Assembly: GCF_003254645.1 (NCBI RefSeq)
Contig: NZ_PNFD01000002.1
Coordinates: 62,001-126,000, forward strand
Direction of reading: 5' to 3'
DNA length: 64,000 nt
DNA from: Microbacterium suaedae
Lineage (GTDB): Bacteria > Actinomycetota > Actinomycetes > Actinomycetales > Microbacteriaceae
Shown: positions 54,223 through 63,876 of the stretch, in pieces
Layout of the letters: each line of letters begins with the position of its first letter
How positions within the stretch are numbered: position 1 is the first letter of the stretch
Notes under the pieces: model-generated
Seen by the model: only the letters and a program-made list of their open reading frames with translations
What the model was told of the DNA's origin: nothing
Database searches by the model: none
Position numbers and translations under genes: made by a program

Positions 54223-55218
54223 TCAGTGTCTGACGCCGCCGACCCGGATCCGGAGCGCGCGAGGACGGATCGTGATGCGCGCGCGAGAGACGAGGCCGAA
54301 GCTGTCGCCATCGAGCTCGATGCTGTGCGGGGTTCGGAAATGCGCCTCGAAGCGGCCGCCCTGCGCGTAGGCGAGCGACTGGATATCGGGGGCGTGCCGG
54401 AGCAGGTGCCTGCCGAAGCGGGAGCGATGGGCGACTCCCTGGATCGTCAGCCGGGTTCCGATCTGCGCCCAGCCGAATGGGCCCTTCGGACGCATCATCA
54501 CCACGTCGAGGCGACCGTCGTCGACCTCGGCCCCCGGGATGAGGAGCATATTTCCGGTGAGCGTGCCGCAGTTTCCGACGATCACAGTGTGCGCCTGGGC
54601 CGAGCGGGCGCGACCTTCGTCGATGCGATAGTCGAGGTGGAAGAGGCGATTGGCGATCACGGAGCGCGCGATCGGGGCGACGTATGCGAACCAGCCGAGC
54701 CGGTCCTTCGCCTGCCCGCTCGTCTTCTCCGCCATCTCGGCGTCCAGTCCGATGCCGGCCATCACGAGGAATGTGTGGGTGTGCCGCTCGCCGTTCTCGT
54801 TCTCCAGCTCGGCGATCGCGACGTCGACCTCGCGGATCCTGCCCGCGAAGGCGGCGGCGACGGATCCTTCGATGTCGTTCAGCGGCAGGCGCAGATTGCG
54901 GGCGAGGAGGTTGCCCGTGCCCAATGGCAGCAGGGCGAGAGGTGTCCCGCTCGCGAGAAGCGTCTCGGCGACCGCCCGCACGGTGCCGTCTCCGCCCGCG
55001 ACGAGGACGACGTCCGGTTTGTCGGCGAGGGCGGCCGCCGCCGCGCTTGCTCCGAGGTCGTCTTGGTCCGTCTCATACCAGCGGGAGGGATCCCAGCCGT
55101 GCAGGCCTTCCTGCGCGCGGACCGCGTCGCGGACCCGGTCGAGTCGCGTCCTCACCGGGTTGTAGACGATTGCCGCGGTCGGCGCCCGCGTTCCCGAGAG
55201 GCTACGCGGAGTCGTCAT
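54223..55218 (-). CDS. Diacylglycerol kinase-family lipid/sphingosine kinase-like protein
   Basis: 331 residues. The ATP-site motif VVLVAGGDGTVRAVAETL and PLGTGNLLARNL define the DAGK catalytic family. Later segments include GIGLDAEMAEKT and PGAEVDDGRLDVVM. It probably phosphorylates a membrane lipid. The start overlaps the ferredoxin stop region by 17 bp. Confidence 0.9.
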   Translation of the reverse strand: MTTPRSLSGTRAPTAAIVYNPVRTRLDRVRDAVRAQEGLHGWDPSRWYETDQDDLGASAAAAALADKPDVVLVAGGDGTVRAVAETLLASGTPLALLPLGTGNLLARNLRLPLNDIEGSVAAAFAGRIREVDVAIAELENENGERHTHTFLVMAGIGLDAEMAEKTSGQAKDRLGWFAYVAPIARSVIANRLFHLDYRIDEGRARSAQAHTVIVGNCGTLTGNMLLIPGAEVDDGRLDVVMMRPKGPFGWAQIGTRLTIQGVAHRSRFGRHLLRHAPDIQSLAYAQGGRFEAHFRTPHSIELDGDSFGLVSRARITIRPRALRIRVGGVRH

Positions 55219-55408
55219 CGACAGAGATCGTTGCCGATGGGCAGAGGTCTCGGGCCTCGCGCACGGCCGCCCACTCCGAGCGCGGCGGGTGCGGATCCAG
55301 GACGCTGACGAAGCCGTCGTCCTCGTCGCGATTCGCGAATACGCGCGGCGCGATCCTGCTGCAGTTCTCGGACGCGATGCAGGTCGATGGATCGATGGTC
55401 ACCTTCAT
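55202..55408 (-). CDS. [3Fe-4S]-type ferredoxin
   Basis: 68 residues from ATG 55408. Three cluster cysteines (Cys10, Cys16 and Cys56 in CIASENC and LCPSA) with Ala/Ser at the fourth position suggest a 3Fe-4S cluster, as in ferredoxins serving actinobacterial P450s. No P450 gene is adjacent. It overlaps the kinase-family gene, so they may share a transcript. Confidence 0.88.
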   Translation of the reverse strand: MKVTIDPSTCIASENCSRIAPRVFANRDEDDGFVSVLDPHPPRSEWAAVREARDLCPSATISVDDDSA

Positions 55409-55527
55409 GAGCCCTCCCCAGAACTGTGCGGCGTGCCGACGATTATTCCGCAACCGTGGCCGGGTGGGGCGGTGTTTGTCTCAGTCATCGCCTCGGCGCC
55501 GTCAGGATCCGCGGCTACCCTCGTCGC

Positions 55528-55893
55528 ATGCGCCGATTCGCCATCATCCCGATCCTCGCCGTGGGGCTCCTCGCCGGCTGCTCGCAGGTCACTCAGTTCG
55601 CGGGCGAGGCCGTCGGCGTGCCGGTCGAGAAGATCTGCACGACCTTCGACGACGCCTACGCGCAGTACGAGACCCTGCTCGATCAGGGAGATGCGACGGA
55701 GGCACAGATCACGGAGGCGCGTGATGGCCTCGTGTCGACGCTCGAGGATCTCGCCGACGACGTCGGCGGCGAGATCGGCGGCGTCATCCGCACCAACGCC
55801 GAGCGTCTCGCCGAGTCGACGGATCTGCAGTCGCCCGAGACCGTCCGGGCGATCGAGCAGGCGAAGGATTCCGTCTCGGCGTTCTGCGGCTGA
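55528..55893 (+). CDS. Putative lipoprotein
   Basis: 121 residues from ATG 55528. A signal peptide with lipobox LLAGC is followed by a mostly helical acidic domain ending in SAFCG. No family recognised. Likely anchored to the outer face of the membrane. Confidence 0.75.
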   Translation: MRRFAIIPILAVGLLAGCSQVTQFAGEAVGVPVEKICTTFDDAYAQYETLLDQGDATEAQITEARDGLVSTLEDLADDVGGEIGGVIRTNAERLAESTDLQSPETVRAIEQAKDSVSAFCG

Positions 55894-55969
55894 GCGGCGC
55901 TCGTCGGGCCAGCGGGCATCGTCTCCGCGGCCCATACCCGTCGCGCGATCGCGCTGATACGCTCGCGCC

Positions 55970-56635
55970 ATGGATCCCAACGCACGTCCCGCGATCACCC
56001 TTCCGGACGGGCGGGATGCCGTCGACGCGTTCGGTGAGGCGACGGTTGACGGCATCTGGCCGCGTCTGCTCGTACCCCGAGAAGGCGATACCGCTGAGTC
56101 GCTCGCGACGGCACTGCACTCGCTCGCGTCGTCGGAGGTGATCCCATCCGCGCCGGAGTCGTCGGCCTTCGAAGATCTCGCTACGGCGCTGTGGGATGCG
56201 CGCCGCGCACAGCAAGAGGCCTGGTCTGATGAAGGGTGGCCGCTTGACCGCATCGCGAAACGACTGCGCGAGAAAGGCATCGCCGCGGCGTGGACGCTTC
56301 AGACAGAATCGGATGACGGGGCGGTCGACGCGCTCGAGCCGTTCCGCGCCGAGGGTATGCGGGGTGCGGTCTTCCTCACCGAGTCGCAGGCCGTGGAGCT
56401 TGCGCTCGAACCCGGCGAGGCGCATGTGGGCACAGAGGGATTCGTCGAGCCCCGACCCCACGGACTGCTCGGACGACGCGAGATCGACGCCGACGAGTAC
56501 CGAACGGCCTGCGAGGCCGTGTCGGGGGAGCTCGTTGCGGCGGCGCGCGCCGAGGGAGTCGAGGCTCTCTGGGACGGCGACTGGGAACGCCGTGTCGTCC
56601 TTGAGAACGTGCAGTTCGTCGCGGGGCTGCCGTGA
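55970..56635 (+). CDS. Hypothetical soluble protein
   Basis: 221 residues, acidic, no membrane helix or recognised motif. Mid-region EGWPLDRIAKRLREKGIAAAWTLQ and the ending DGDWERRVVLENVQF look well folded. It overlaps the SRPBCC gene by 4 bp, so the two are probably co-translated. Function unknown. Confidence 0.65.
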   Translation: MDPNARPAITLPDGRDAVDAFGEATVDGIWPRLLVPREGDTAESLATALHSLASSEVIPSAPESSAFEDLATALWDARRAQQEAWSDEGWPLDRIAKRLREKGIAAAWTLQTESDDGAVDALEPFRAEGMRGAVFLTESQAVELALEPGEAHVGTEGFVEPRPHGLLGRREIDADEYRTACEAVSGELVAAARAEGVEALWDGDWERRVVLENVQFVAGLP

Positions 56636-57045
56636 GCGGACCAGGCGTCGTCTCGCGACACGTCAGCGTTGTCATCGCGACCTCGCCCGACGCCGTCTAC
56701 GACTTTGCGGCAGATCCTGAGAACCTGCCGCGCTGGGCGGCGGGGCTCGCCCGCGCCGATGTGAAGGTGCGCGGTGATGAGCTCGTCGCGCAGTCGCCGA
56801 TGGGCGAGGTGACGGTGCGATTCGTTCCGAGGAACCCCTATGGTGTCCTCGACCATGCCGTCACTCTGCCGTCGGGGACGACCGTCGACAACCCGCTGCG
56901 CGTCGTCGCGCATCCAGATGGCGCCGAGGTCGTGTTCACGGTGCGGCAGATCGAGCTGACGGATGACGAGTTCGCGCGCGACTGCCGCCTCGTCGAGGAA
57001 GACCTCGAACGGCTCCGGCGGATCCTCGAGGGCGGGCGTCCCTAG
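56632..57045 (+). CDS. SRPBCC family protein
   Basis: 137 residues from GTG 56632. The fold is indicated by SRHVSVVIATSPDAVYDFAADPENLPRWAAGLA at the N-terminus and FTVRQIELTDDEFARDCRLVEEDLERLRRILE at the C-terminal helix. SRPBCC proteins bind hydrophobic ligands; ligand unknown. Confidence 0.82.
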   Translation: MSGPGVVSRHVSVVIATSPDAVYDFAADPENLPRWAAGLARADVKVRGDELVAQSPMGEVTVRFVPRNPYGVLDHAVTLPSGTTVDNPLRVVAHPDGAEVVFTVRQIELTDDEFARDCRLVEEDLERLRRILEGGRP

Positions 57046-57057
57046 AGATCGGCCGCG

Positions 57058-58578
57058 ATGACCGCGCAAGCGACCGATTCCGGTTCCCGGGGACGTCTCG
57101 GGGCGGTCTTCTACGTCTCGCTCGCGCTGTCGATCGCATTCGTCGTCTCGGGGCTCGCGCTCCCGGATCAGCTGTCGGCGTCTCTCTCCGCAGTCCGCGA
57201 CGTTGTCGTCGGATCCTTCGGTCCGGCCTACCCGATTGCGGTGACGGCCCTGCTCGTGTTCGTCGTCGTGATCGCGGTGCTCCCGGTCGGGCGCACGCGC
57301 CTGGGCGGGCCGGACGAGAAGCCCGAGTTCGGCTTCGTCTCGTGGTTCGCGATGCTCTTGAGCGCGGGAGTCGGGCTGAGCTTCCTGTTCTGGGGCGCTG
57401 CCGAGCCGCTGATCCACCTCGCCGATCCGCCGCACGGCGCGAGCAGCCCCGGATCCATCGAGGCCGCGCGCGCCGGCATGCGGTATTCGATGATGTTCTG
57501 GGGGCCGCACGCGTGGGGGATCTACGCCGTCGTCGCGATCGCGATCGGCTACGCCGGATTCAACCGTGGGCGCGGCATGCTCGTCAGCCAGGCTCTGCCC
57601 CCACTGCTCGGGCGTCTCGCCGACGGCTGGCTCGGCACACTCGTCGATATCGCGGCCGTGTTCGCGATCCTGTTCGGCGTCGCCACGTCGCTCGGCCTCG
57701 GTACGGGGGAGTTGAACGCGGGTATGGCGGACCGCTTCGGCGTGCCGGATTCGTATCTCGTCAAGATCGCGATCATCGCCTTCCTCATGACCTTCGCGAC
57801 GGTCTCCGCCATGACGGGGCTCGGGCGAGGCATCCGGGTGCTGAGCCTCGTGAACGTCGCCCTCTGCGGCGTGCTGCTCCTGCTCGTTTTCGTGCTCGGC
57901 CCGACCGGCGCGATCGTATCGACGCTCGGACAAGGCGTGGCGGACTTCGCCGTGAATCTCGTACCGATGAGTCTCGCGACCGCGGGGCCTGCGGATCCGT
58001 GGACCGGGGCCTGGATCTACTTCTTCTGGGCCTGGTGGATCGGGTGGGCACCCTTCGTCGGCACGTTCATCGCCCGCATCTCTCGCGGCCGGACCATCCG
58101 CGACATCGTCGCCGGAGTCGTGCTCGCGCCGAGCCTCGTGAGCTTCGCCTGGTTCTCGGCGTTCGGTGGGACGTCGCTGGAGCGGGAGCTCACGGGCGCC
58201 GTCGACGTGGCGGAAATCGCGGGGGAGACCAAGTCTGTCGCGACCCTCGCGGTGTTCGACACGCTCCCGCTCACAGGCCTCGCGCTCGCGATCCTTGTTC
58301 CCGTACTCGCGCTGCTGTTCATTACCTCAGCCGATTCGGCATCGTTCATGCTCGGCAGCACGACGACGGGAGGCAGCCTGAAACCCCCGAAGCCCGTGCG
58401 CCTCATGTGGTCATTCGCGGCGGCCTTCGCCGCAGTGCTCCTGCTCGCCGGGGGAGCCGAGGATCTGCGCGGCGCGGCGGTCATCGCGGCGGCACCCTTC
58501 ACGCTGATCCTCGTGGCGCTCGCGATCTCGACCGCCATGATGCTCTGGCGCGATCGGCGACGCGATGGCATCCAGTAG
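57058..58578 (+). CDS. BCCT family transporter (betaine/carnitine/choline)
   Basis: 506 residues with twelve membrane helices. Family signatures are FWGAAEPLIHL, MFWGPHAWGIYAVVAIAIGY and WWIGWAPFVGTFIARISRGRTIRD. It likely takes up compatible solutes with sodium or protons. It lacks long charged terminal extensions, which argues against strong osmosensing. Confidence 0.94.
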   Translation: MTAQATDSGSRGRLGAVFYVSLALSIAFVVSGLALPDQLSASLSAVRDVVVGSFGPAYPIAVTALLVFVVVIAVLPVGRTRLGGPDEKPEFGFVSWFAMLLSAGVGLSFLFWGAAEPLIHLADPPHGASSPGSIEAARAGMRYSMMFWGPHAWGIYAVVAIAIGYAGFNRGRGMLVSQALPPLLGRLADGWLGTLVDIAAVFAILFGVATSLGLGTGELNAGMADRFGVPDSYLVKIAIIAFLMTFATVSAMTGLGRGIRVLSLVNVALCGVLLLLVFVLGPTGAIVSTLGQGVADFAVNLVPMSLATAGPADPWTGAWIYFFWAWWIGWAPFVGTFIARISRGRTIRDIVAGVVLAPSLVSFAWFSAFGGTSLERELTGAVDVAEIAGETKSVATLAVFDTLPLTGLALAILVPVLALLFITSADSASFMLGSTTTGGSLKPPKPVRLMWSFAAAFAAVLLLAGGAEDLRGAAVIAAAPFTLILVALAISTAMMLWRDRRRDGIQ

Positions 58579-58587
58579 CGTGTCCGC

Positions 58588-59106
58588 ATGCCAGAGCTTC
58601 TCGTCCCGGACGTCCGCTTCCACCAGTCTTTCCTCGCGTCGCACCGCGAGTGGGACGGAGCCACTCAGGACGGTGCCGGCATTCACGGCGACGATGATGT
58701 TCTGAGCGCCGACGGATTCGCGACGTACGTGGCGGAGCTCGTCGCGAGCGAGCGGACGCCCCGACGCCCCGGGCTCGTGACCGACACCTACCGGTGGATC
58801 GTCGAGGGCGACGAATACCTCGGCGCGATCTCGTTCCGACACGAATTGACGGAGTACCTCGAGAACTTCGGCGGACACATCGGTTACGGCATCCGCCCGT
58901 CCGCGCGTCGTCGCGGCCTCGCAACGTGGGCGCTCGCGCGCACACTCGATATGGCCCGCGAACGCGGCTATGACCGCGTGCTCGTCACCTGCCGCGACGA
59001 CAACGTCGCCTCGGCCCGGACGGTCGAGAAGAATGGGGGTGTCCTCGAGGATCGGCGCGCACATGGCGAGACGCTCATGCGCCGCTACTGGATCCCACTC
59101 GCCTGA
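58588..59106 (+). CDS. GNAT family N-acetyltransferase
   Basis: 172 residues. Motif A is GYGIRPSARRRGLATWALARTL, followed by CRDDNVASARTVEKNGG. It resembles the acetyltransf_3 (RimJ-like) group. It starts 9 bp after the BCCT stop. Substrate unknown. Confidence 0.88.
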   Translation: MPELLVPDVRFHQSFLASHREWDGATQDGAGIHGDDDVLSADGFATYVAELVASERTPRRPGLVTDTYRWIVEGDEYLGAISFRHELTEYLENFGGHIGYGIRPSARRRGLATWALARTLDMARERGYDRVLVTCRDDNVASARTVEKNGGVLEDRRAHGETLMRRYWIPLA

Positions 59107-59355
59107 TCACCGGACTACAGTCCCGTCGCGGAGGAGAGCACGAAGAGGGTTGCGCGATCTGCGAGCGGCTGCGTGTGCTCGAGGACTATCCGACGCCGCC
59201 GAACTGCACCTCACCGTACGGACCGACCTGGATCCGGGAGATCGTGTCGTGGCAGAAGGCCTGATCGCGGGCCCGTGCGTCGCGCGGGTGACCATCCCGT
59301 GAAGTCTCGTCGGGATTCGTGGCGGATCGGCCCGCGTCGGCCGTACGCTCGCGGC

Positions 59356-59727
59356 GTGACGACAGCTCAGGATCTCGCGAGTGAGAAATACGTTCTCCTC
59401 ACCACCTTCCGCAAGAACGGTGCGGCGGTCGCGACCGCGCTGTGGGTCGTTCCGGACGGAGAGGGTGCCGCCGCGTGGACGAGTGGCGATTCGGGGAAGG
59501 TGAAGCGCCTGCGCCGGCAGCCGCGCGCGACGCTCTCGCCCTGCTCGCTGCGCGGCACGCCGACGGGGCCCGCGATCGAGGTGTCGGTCAAAATTGAGGG
59601 CGGCGAGGTCGCGGCCGATGTGCGCCGCCGCATCGCGAAGAAGTACCGCCTGCTCGGCCCCGTCATCACGGGGTGGGAGAACCGCGGCAAGGACGAGCGC
59701 GTCGCGCTGCTGATCCGCGACGCGTGA
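59356..59727 (+). CDS. PPOX-class F420-dependent oxidoreductase-like protein
   Basis: 123 residues from GTG 59356. The split-barrel flavin fold is seen in EKYVLLTTFRKNGAAVATALWVV, AAWTSGDSGKVKRLRRQPRATLSPC and a C-terminal RVALLIRDA. Similar actinobacterial proteins use F420 or FMN. The gap 59107-59355 upstream shows no convincing gene. Confidence 0.83.
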   Translation: MTTAQDLASEKYVLLTTFRKNGAAVATALWVVPDGEGAAAWTSGDSGKVKRLRRQPRATLSPCSLRGTPTGPAIEVSVKIEGGEVAADVRRRIAKKYRLLGPVITGWENRGKDERVALLIRDA

Positions 59728-59914
59728 CGAGAGACGCTCCGGATCAGCGAGCACGAGTGGTCGGCCGACGATCGTCTCGTGCGGGAATGGACGGGACGGT
59801 GCCGGCGTTGTAGTCTGAAGTGCTCGGGAACATCCCGATCGATCGCGTGGTCTCCGCGCGATGGCAACTCCACAGCGTGCGAATAGCGGTTCCCTTCCTC
59901 GGAAGGATCACCAC

Positions 59915-60284
59915 GGGGCTGATCGGTTTCGACAGCGTCTGCTGATCTGAGGGAAGCGGGCCGAGGACGCAGGGTTATCTCGTGAACGCCCCCTGCAAAC
60001 CAATAAGTGCCAACTCCAAGCGCACTGACTTCGCCCTCGCTGCGTAAGCGAGCCCGATAGTCCGTCAGACCGTGGCTGATCCCGACACGGACCCTGGCGT
60101 CATCTAGGGATCTTGCTGTGACGTGGCGTCGAGACGCGTTACGGGACTTTTCCTCGACTGGGCTCGTCGACCTATGTGTCTGTGCTGAAGGTCGGAGCCG
60201 AGCAGAACGCCTCCACAGACTGCGCCCGGAGAAACCCCAGTGAACCAGTGCTGGACGGGGGTTCGATTCCCCCCAGCTCCACCA
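59915..60284 (+). ncRNA. ssrA: Transfer-messenger RNA
   Basis: A 370-nt one-piece tmRNA. The 5' end GGGGCTGATCGGTTTCGACA and the 3' end GTTCGATTCCCCCCAGCTCC plus ACCA form the tRNA-like domain. The tag frame at 60009-60047 encodes ANSKRTDFALAA then TAA, with the proteolysis-signal ending ALAA. It rescues stalled ribosomes with SmpB, which is not encoded here. Confidence 0.95.
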
Positions 60285-60331
60285 ACTTGCTCTTGTGAAA
60301 AGTGCAGGATGTACCGCTTACGCACGTTGTA

Positions 60332-60371
60332 CGAGTTGAGGACCTGCCCGTCTGGGTGGGTCCTCAATTCG
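60332..60371 (+). terminator. Terminator of ssrA
   Basis: A 13-bp stem (CGAGTTGAGGACC at 60332-60344 and GGTCCTCAATTCG at 60359-60371, one G-T pair) with an inner CCC/GGG stem, followed by TTTCT. It begins 47 bp after the tmRNA 3' end. Confidence 0.75.
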
Positions 60372-60527
60372 TTTCTGGGGTCGGCCTGTTTAAGCCTGGC
60401 GGTGAGGTTTGTGTCGTCGGCTTGGTTGCGCCGTCGACACAGCGGTGTTGCATCATCCAAAAGGTTGAGATTCGATTCAACATCGTTCGCGATGTCCGCG
60501 CGGGCCGTGCCTGGTGGAGTTGACAGC

Positions 60528-62621
60528 ATGGCAGATCTTCGCGTTCGCAGTCCCTTCTCGGATCGGTTGACGTCGCGCGGTGGCGCGTGGGTCTCGCTCG
60601 GTCTGGTGGTGCTGATCATGGTGGCTCTCTTCGGTGTCTTCGCGGCGGCGGAGGCGCCATCCGGGAACGATCAGGCACCTGCAGGTTCCGAGTCGGCGCG
60701 AGCGAGTGAGCTGATGGCGCAGTTCCCGAACGCAGATCGTCAGTCCGTGCTCGTCGTCGCTTCGCGCGACGACGGTGAACCGCTTGCTGTTGAAGATGCT
60801 GAGGAGCTTGAAGGTCTGCTGCCGGTGCTCAACGCCCACGCAGATGCGGATGTGTCTGGGCCGATGATCAGCGAGGACGGGGAAGCTGCCGTGCTGGTCA
60901 CGCCGATTCGCGTCGGCGAGACGAACACCGATACGGCAACGGTCATCAAGGCGCTGCGCTCGGATATCGCCGACAACACGCCAGCAGGGATGACGCTGCA
61001 GGTGACCGGTGGTCCTGTGTTCGGTGCGGACGTTGCGGCCGCTTTCGAAGGTGCGGATTTTACCTTGCTGCTCGTGACCATCCTGATCGTCGCGATCCTT
61101 CTCATCCTCACCTACCGGTCTCCCGTACTGTGGCTGATCCCGCTGGCCACCGTCGGCCTCGCGGATGGCCTCGCCGGCCGTCTGACCGCCGCGGCAGGCG
61201 CAGCCTGGGATCTGCAGTTCGACGCGGGGATCGTCAGCGTTCTCGTCTTCGGCGCGGGCACCAACTACGCCCTCCTGCTGATTTCCCGCTACCGGGAAGA
61301 ACTCCAGTCGACGGAGGACCACAGGCAGGCGCTCAGTCTCGCGTGGCGGAAGACCGTTCCTGCGATCCTGGCGTCGAATGTCACCGTTGTGGTGGCCCTG
61401 TTCACGCTCGTGCTCGCCGTGATCCCCGGCACCCACGGACTCGGGATCTCCTCGGCGATCGGCTTGTTGATCGCGCTTGCCGCGGTGCTGTTCCTGCTAC
61501 CGCCTCTCTTGGCGGTGTGTGGGCGGAAGGTGTTCTGGCCGTTCGTGCCCCGCCCAGGCGATACGCGGGGGCAGGGTCGCGCATGGCGGAAGATTGCGTC
61601 TGGTGTCGTGAAGGGCCCGGTCGCGAGTCTCCTCGCTGGCACCGCTCTGCTCGCGGTGATGACGGCAGGCCTGTTCGGGACCTCGGTCGGGCTCGACCAG
61701 TTCGAGAAGTTCCGGGTGCAGTCGGAGTCCGCGACGGGACTGGAAGTCCTGGCAGATCATTTCCCGCCCGGTGAGGCGCAGCCGATCTTCATCGTCGCGA
61801 ACAGCGCGGAGGCCGACTCCGTAGTCGCCGCAGTGAACGACGTGGAGGGCGTGGTCCGCGCCCACCCGGCTGGCATCACGGATGATGAGTCGCTCACGAA
61901 GATCATGGTGACGAGTGAGTATGCGCCGAGCACCGAAGACAGCCTCACTCAGATCACGGAACTGCGTGACGTGGTGCACGATGTGCCGGGTGCGGATGCG
62001 GTCGTGGGCGGTGCGGTCGCCACGGACTTCGACGCACGCGCAGGGAATCAGCACGATCTGTGGTTGGTCGCTCCGCTGGTGCTCGCGGTGAGCTTCCTGG
62101 TGCTCCTGATCCTGTTGCGCTCGATCGTCGCTCCGGTTCTGTTGCTCTTGGTGAACCTCGCCAGCGCGGTCGCCGCAATCGGCGCAGGTTCATGGCTGAG
62201 TCGAGTCTTGTTCGACCAGCACGCACTCGATCTGCAGGTGCCGCTCCTGGCGTTCCTGTTCCTCGTCGCGCTTGGCATCGACTACACGATCTTCCTCGTC
62301 CACCGTGCCCGAGCCGAGGCCGCGGCTCGTGGAACGCGGGAGGGGATGGTCCAGGCCATCTCCCACACGGGCAGCGTGATCACGAGCGCGGGTATCGTGC
62401 TTGCAGCCGTGTTCGCCGCGCTCGGCGTGCTGCCACTGGTCACCCTCGGACAGCTCGGCTTGATCGTCGGATTGGGGGTGATCGTCGACACTCTGGTCGT
62501 TCGCACGGTGATTTTGCCGGCGATCTTCGCTCTCGTCGGCGACCGCATCTGGTGGCCCGGAAAGCCGCGCCAGGGAGAATTGACGCATGAACCTCGTGAA
62601 CGCGCCGTTGACGCGAGCTGA
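60528..62621 (+). CDS. MMPL/RND-family transporter
   Basis: 697 residues from ATG 60528, with two repeats of six-helix membrane domains separated by large extracytoplasmic loops. The GxxxDY segments FGAGTNYALLLISRYREE and ALGIDYTIFLVHRARAEA in the two halves are MMPL hallmarks; the Asp of the first is replaced by Asn. Likely proton-driven export of lipids or drugs. It is followed by a two-component pair that may control it. Confidence 0.92.
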   Translation: MADLRVRSPFSDRLTSRGGAWVSLGLVVLIMVALFGVFAAAEAPSGNDQAPAGSESARASELMAQFPNADRQSVLVVASRDDGEPLAVEDAEELEGLLPVLNAHADADVSGPMISEDGEAAVLVTPIRVGETNTDTATVIKALRSDIADNTPAGMTLQVTGGPVFGADVAAAFEGADFTLLLVTILIVAILLILTYRSPVLWLIPLATVGLADGLAGRLTAAAGAAWDLQFDAGIVSVLVFGAGTNYALLLISRYREELQSTEDHRQALSLAWRKTVPAILASNVTVVVALFTLVLAVIPGTHGLGISSAIGLLIALAAVLFLLPPLLAVCGRKVFWPFVPRPGDTRGQGRAWRKIASGVVKGPVASLLAGTALLAVMTAGLFGTSVGLDQFEKFRVQSESATGLEVLADHFPPGEAQPIFIVANSAEADSVVAAVNDVEGVVRAHPAGITDDESLTKIMVTSEYAPSTEDSLTQITELRDVVHDVPGADAVVGGAVATDFDARAGNQHDLWLVAPLVLAVSFLVLLILLRSIVAPVLLLLVNLASAVAAIGAGSWLSRVLFDQHALDLQVPLLAFLFLVALGIDYTIFLVHRARAEAAARGTREGMVQAISHTGSVITSAGIVLAAVFAALGVLPLVTLGQLGLIVGLGVIVDTLVVRTVILPAIFALVGDRIWWPGKPRQGELTHEPRERAVDAS

Positions 62622-63876
62622 CACGGTGGGGCCGGCAGCCGCCGGCCCCACCGTGCGGGCCATGGAGATCGGCCAGCACCTCATTGCCGCCGTTCTCACC
62701 CTGGTCGGTGTCATCCGCGCCATTGGCGACGGCACTCCGGTACCGGCGGCGATCATCGCGGGACTCGCGATCCTCGCCTGGCACACGGTCGGTACGATCC
62801 TGCCGTCCCGCACCCGTTCCCGGCAGATCGTCGTGTGGTGGCTGATCGGGTTCGCAGTGGTATGGATCGCAGCGGTCTCGGTGTCCGCGGAGTTCGTGTG
62901 GATCGCATTCCTGCTCTGGCTCCTCGCCGGGCACCTGCTCCCCGTCGTGTCGGGTCTGCTGTTCTCCGGGATCGTCTTGCTCGGAGTCATCGTCGCGCCG
63001 ATCCTGCACCACGGCACCACGAGCTATGCGAACGTGTTCGGTCCGCTGATCGGTGGGATCTTCGCGTTCGGGATCTCCCGCGGCTATCTCCAGCTTCTCC
63101 GGGAAGCGGCCGAACGCGAACGACTGGTCGCTTCTCTCAGACAGGCGCAGGGCGAGATGGCCGAACTCCAGGACGAGCTCGCACACGCCCAACGACAGTC
63201 CGGTGCTGTCGCAGAGCGCACCCGTATCTCCCGTGACATCCACGACACGATCGCCCAGGCGGTCTCATCGATCCGTCTTGTCGCGCATGCCGGTGTCGGA
63301 CGCACCACGGATCCCGTTGCCGCGCGCACTCTTGAACAGATCGAGACCCTGGCGAGCGACAGCCTCGCCGATGTGCGCCGAATCGTCGCCGCGCTCGTCC
63401 CCGCCGAGCTCGAGGACGACGCCCTCGCGGCAGCGCTCCGTCGCATGCTCGACCGCGCCCGCGATGAGGCCGGAATACATGCCGAGCTGCACGTTGACGA
63501 GGGGCTCCCAGCTCTGGCAACCGAGATCGAGGTCGCGCTGCTGCGCACCGCCCAGTCTGCGCTTGCGAACGTCCGGGTCCACGCCGATGCGAGCCGGGTC
63601 GTGATGAGCCTGGTCGACGCCGACACCGCCGTCAGGCTCGACATCATCGACGACGGCACCGGCTTCGACGTCTCCGCCTGGGAGAGGGCCACGGGGCCGG
63701 GAGCTGAGCCATCGAGTTTCGGACTGCGTTTCATGCGAGCACGGCTGCGCGAGCTCGGAGGCGGACTCGACGTCGAAAGCACGCCGGGGGAAGAGACCGC
63801 GATCTCGATCCACCTTCCGATTCGTCCCGACGCACCGTTCGCCGATACCGAGCCGAAAAGGCAGGAGACGTCATGA
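62587..63876 (+). CDS. Sensor histidine kinase (HisKA_3 / NarL type)
   Basis: 429 residues from ATG 62587, which has AGGGAG upstream; ATG 62662 is an alternative beyond a strong hairpin. About five membrane helices, then a coiled coil and the HisKA_3 site RISRDIHDTIAQAVSSIR with His ~219. The ATPase domain has DIIDDGTGFD and SFGLRFMRARLRELGG. It partners with the response regulator whose start overlaps its stop. Confidence 0.92.
   Translation: MNLVNAPLTRADTVGPAAAGPTVRAMEIGQHLIAAVLTLVGVIRAIGDGTPVPAAIIAGLAILAWHTVGTILPSRTRSRQIVVWWLIGFAVVWIAAVSVSAEFVWIAFLLWLLAGHLLPVVSGLLFSGIVLLGVIVAPILHHGTTSYANVFGPLIGGIFAFGISRGYLQLLREAAERERLVASLRQAQGEMAELQDELAHAQRQSGAVAERTRISRDIHDTIAQAVSSIRLVAHAGVGRTTDPVAARTLEQIETLASDSLADVRRIVAALVPAELEDDALAAALRRMLDRARDEAGIHAELHVDEGLPALATEIEVALLRTAQSALANVRVHADASRVVMSLVDADTAVRLDIIDDGTGFDVSAWERATGPGAEPSSFGLRFMRARLRELGGGLDVESTPGEETAISIHLPIRPDAPFADTEPKRQETS
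62622..62655 (+). terminator. Strong hairpin immediately after the MMPL stop codon
   Basis: Perfect 15-bp arms (CACGGTGGGGCCGGC at 62622-62636 and complement at 62641-62655) with loop AGCC, starting at the base after the MMPL TGA. It would act as terminator or attenuator between transporter and kinase. If the kinase starts at 62587 it lies inside that coding region. Confidence 0.6.

Noticed and set aside
60240-60527. Upstream extension of the MMPL protein into tmRNA
   Set aside because: The frame is open from inside the tmRNA 3' end, but the extra residues are not hydrophobic or conserved and a terminator lies between. ATG 60528 is the sensible start.
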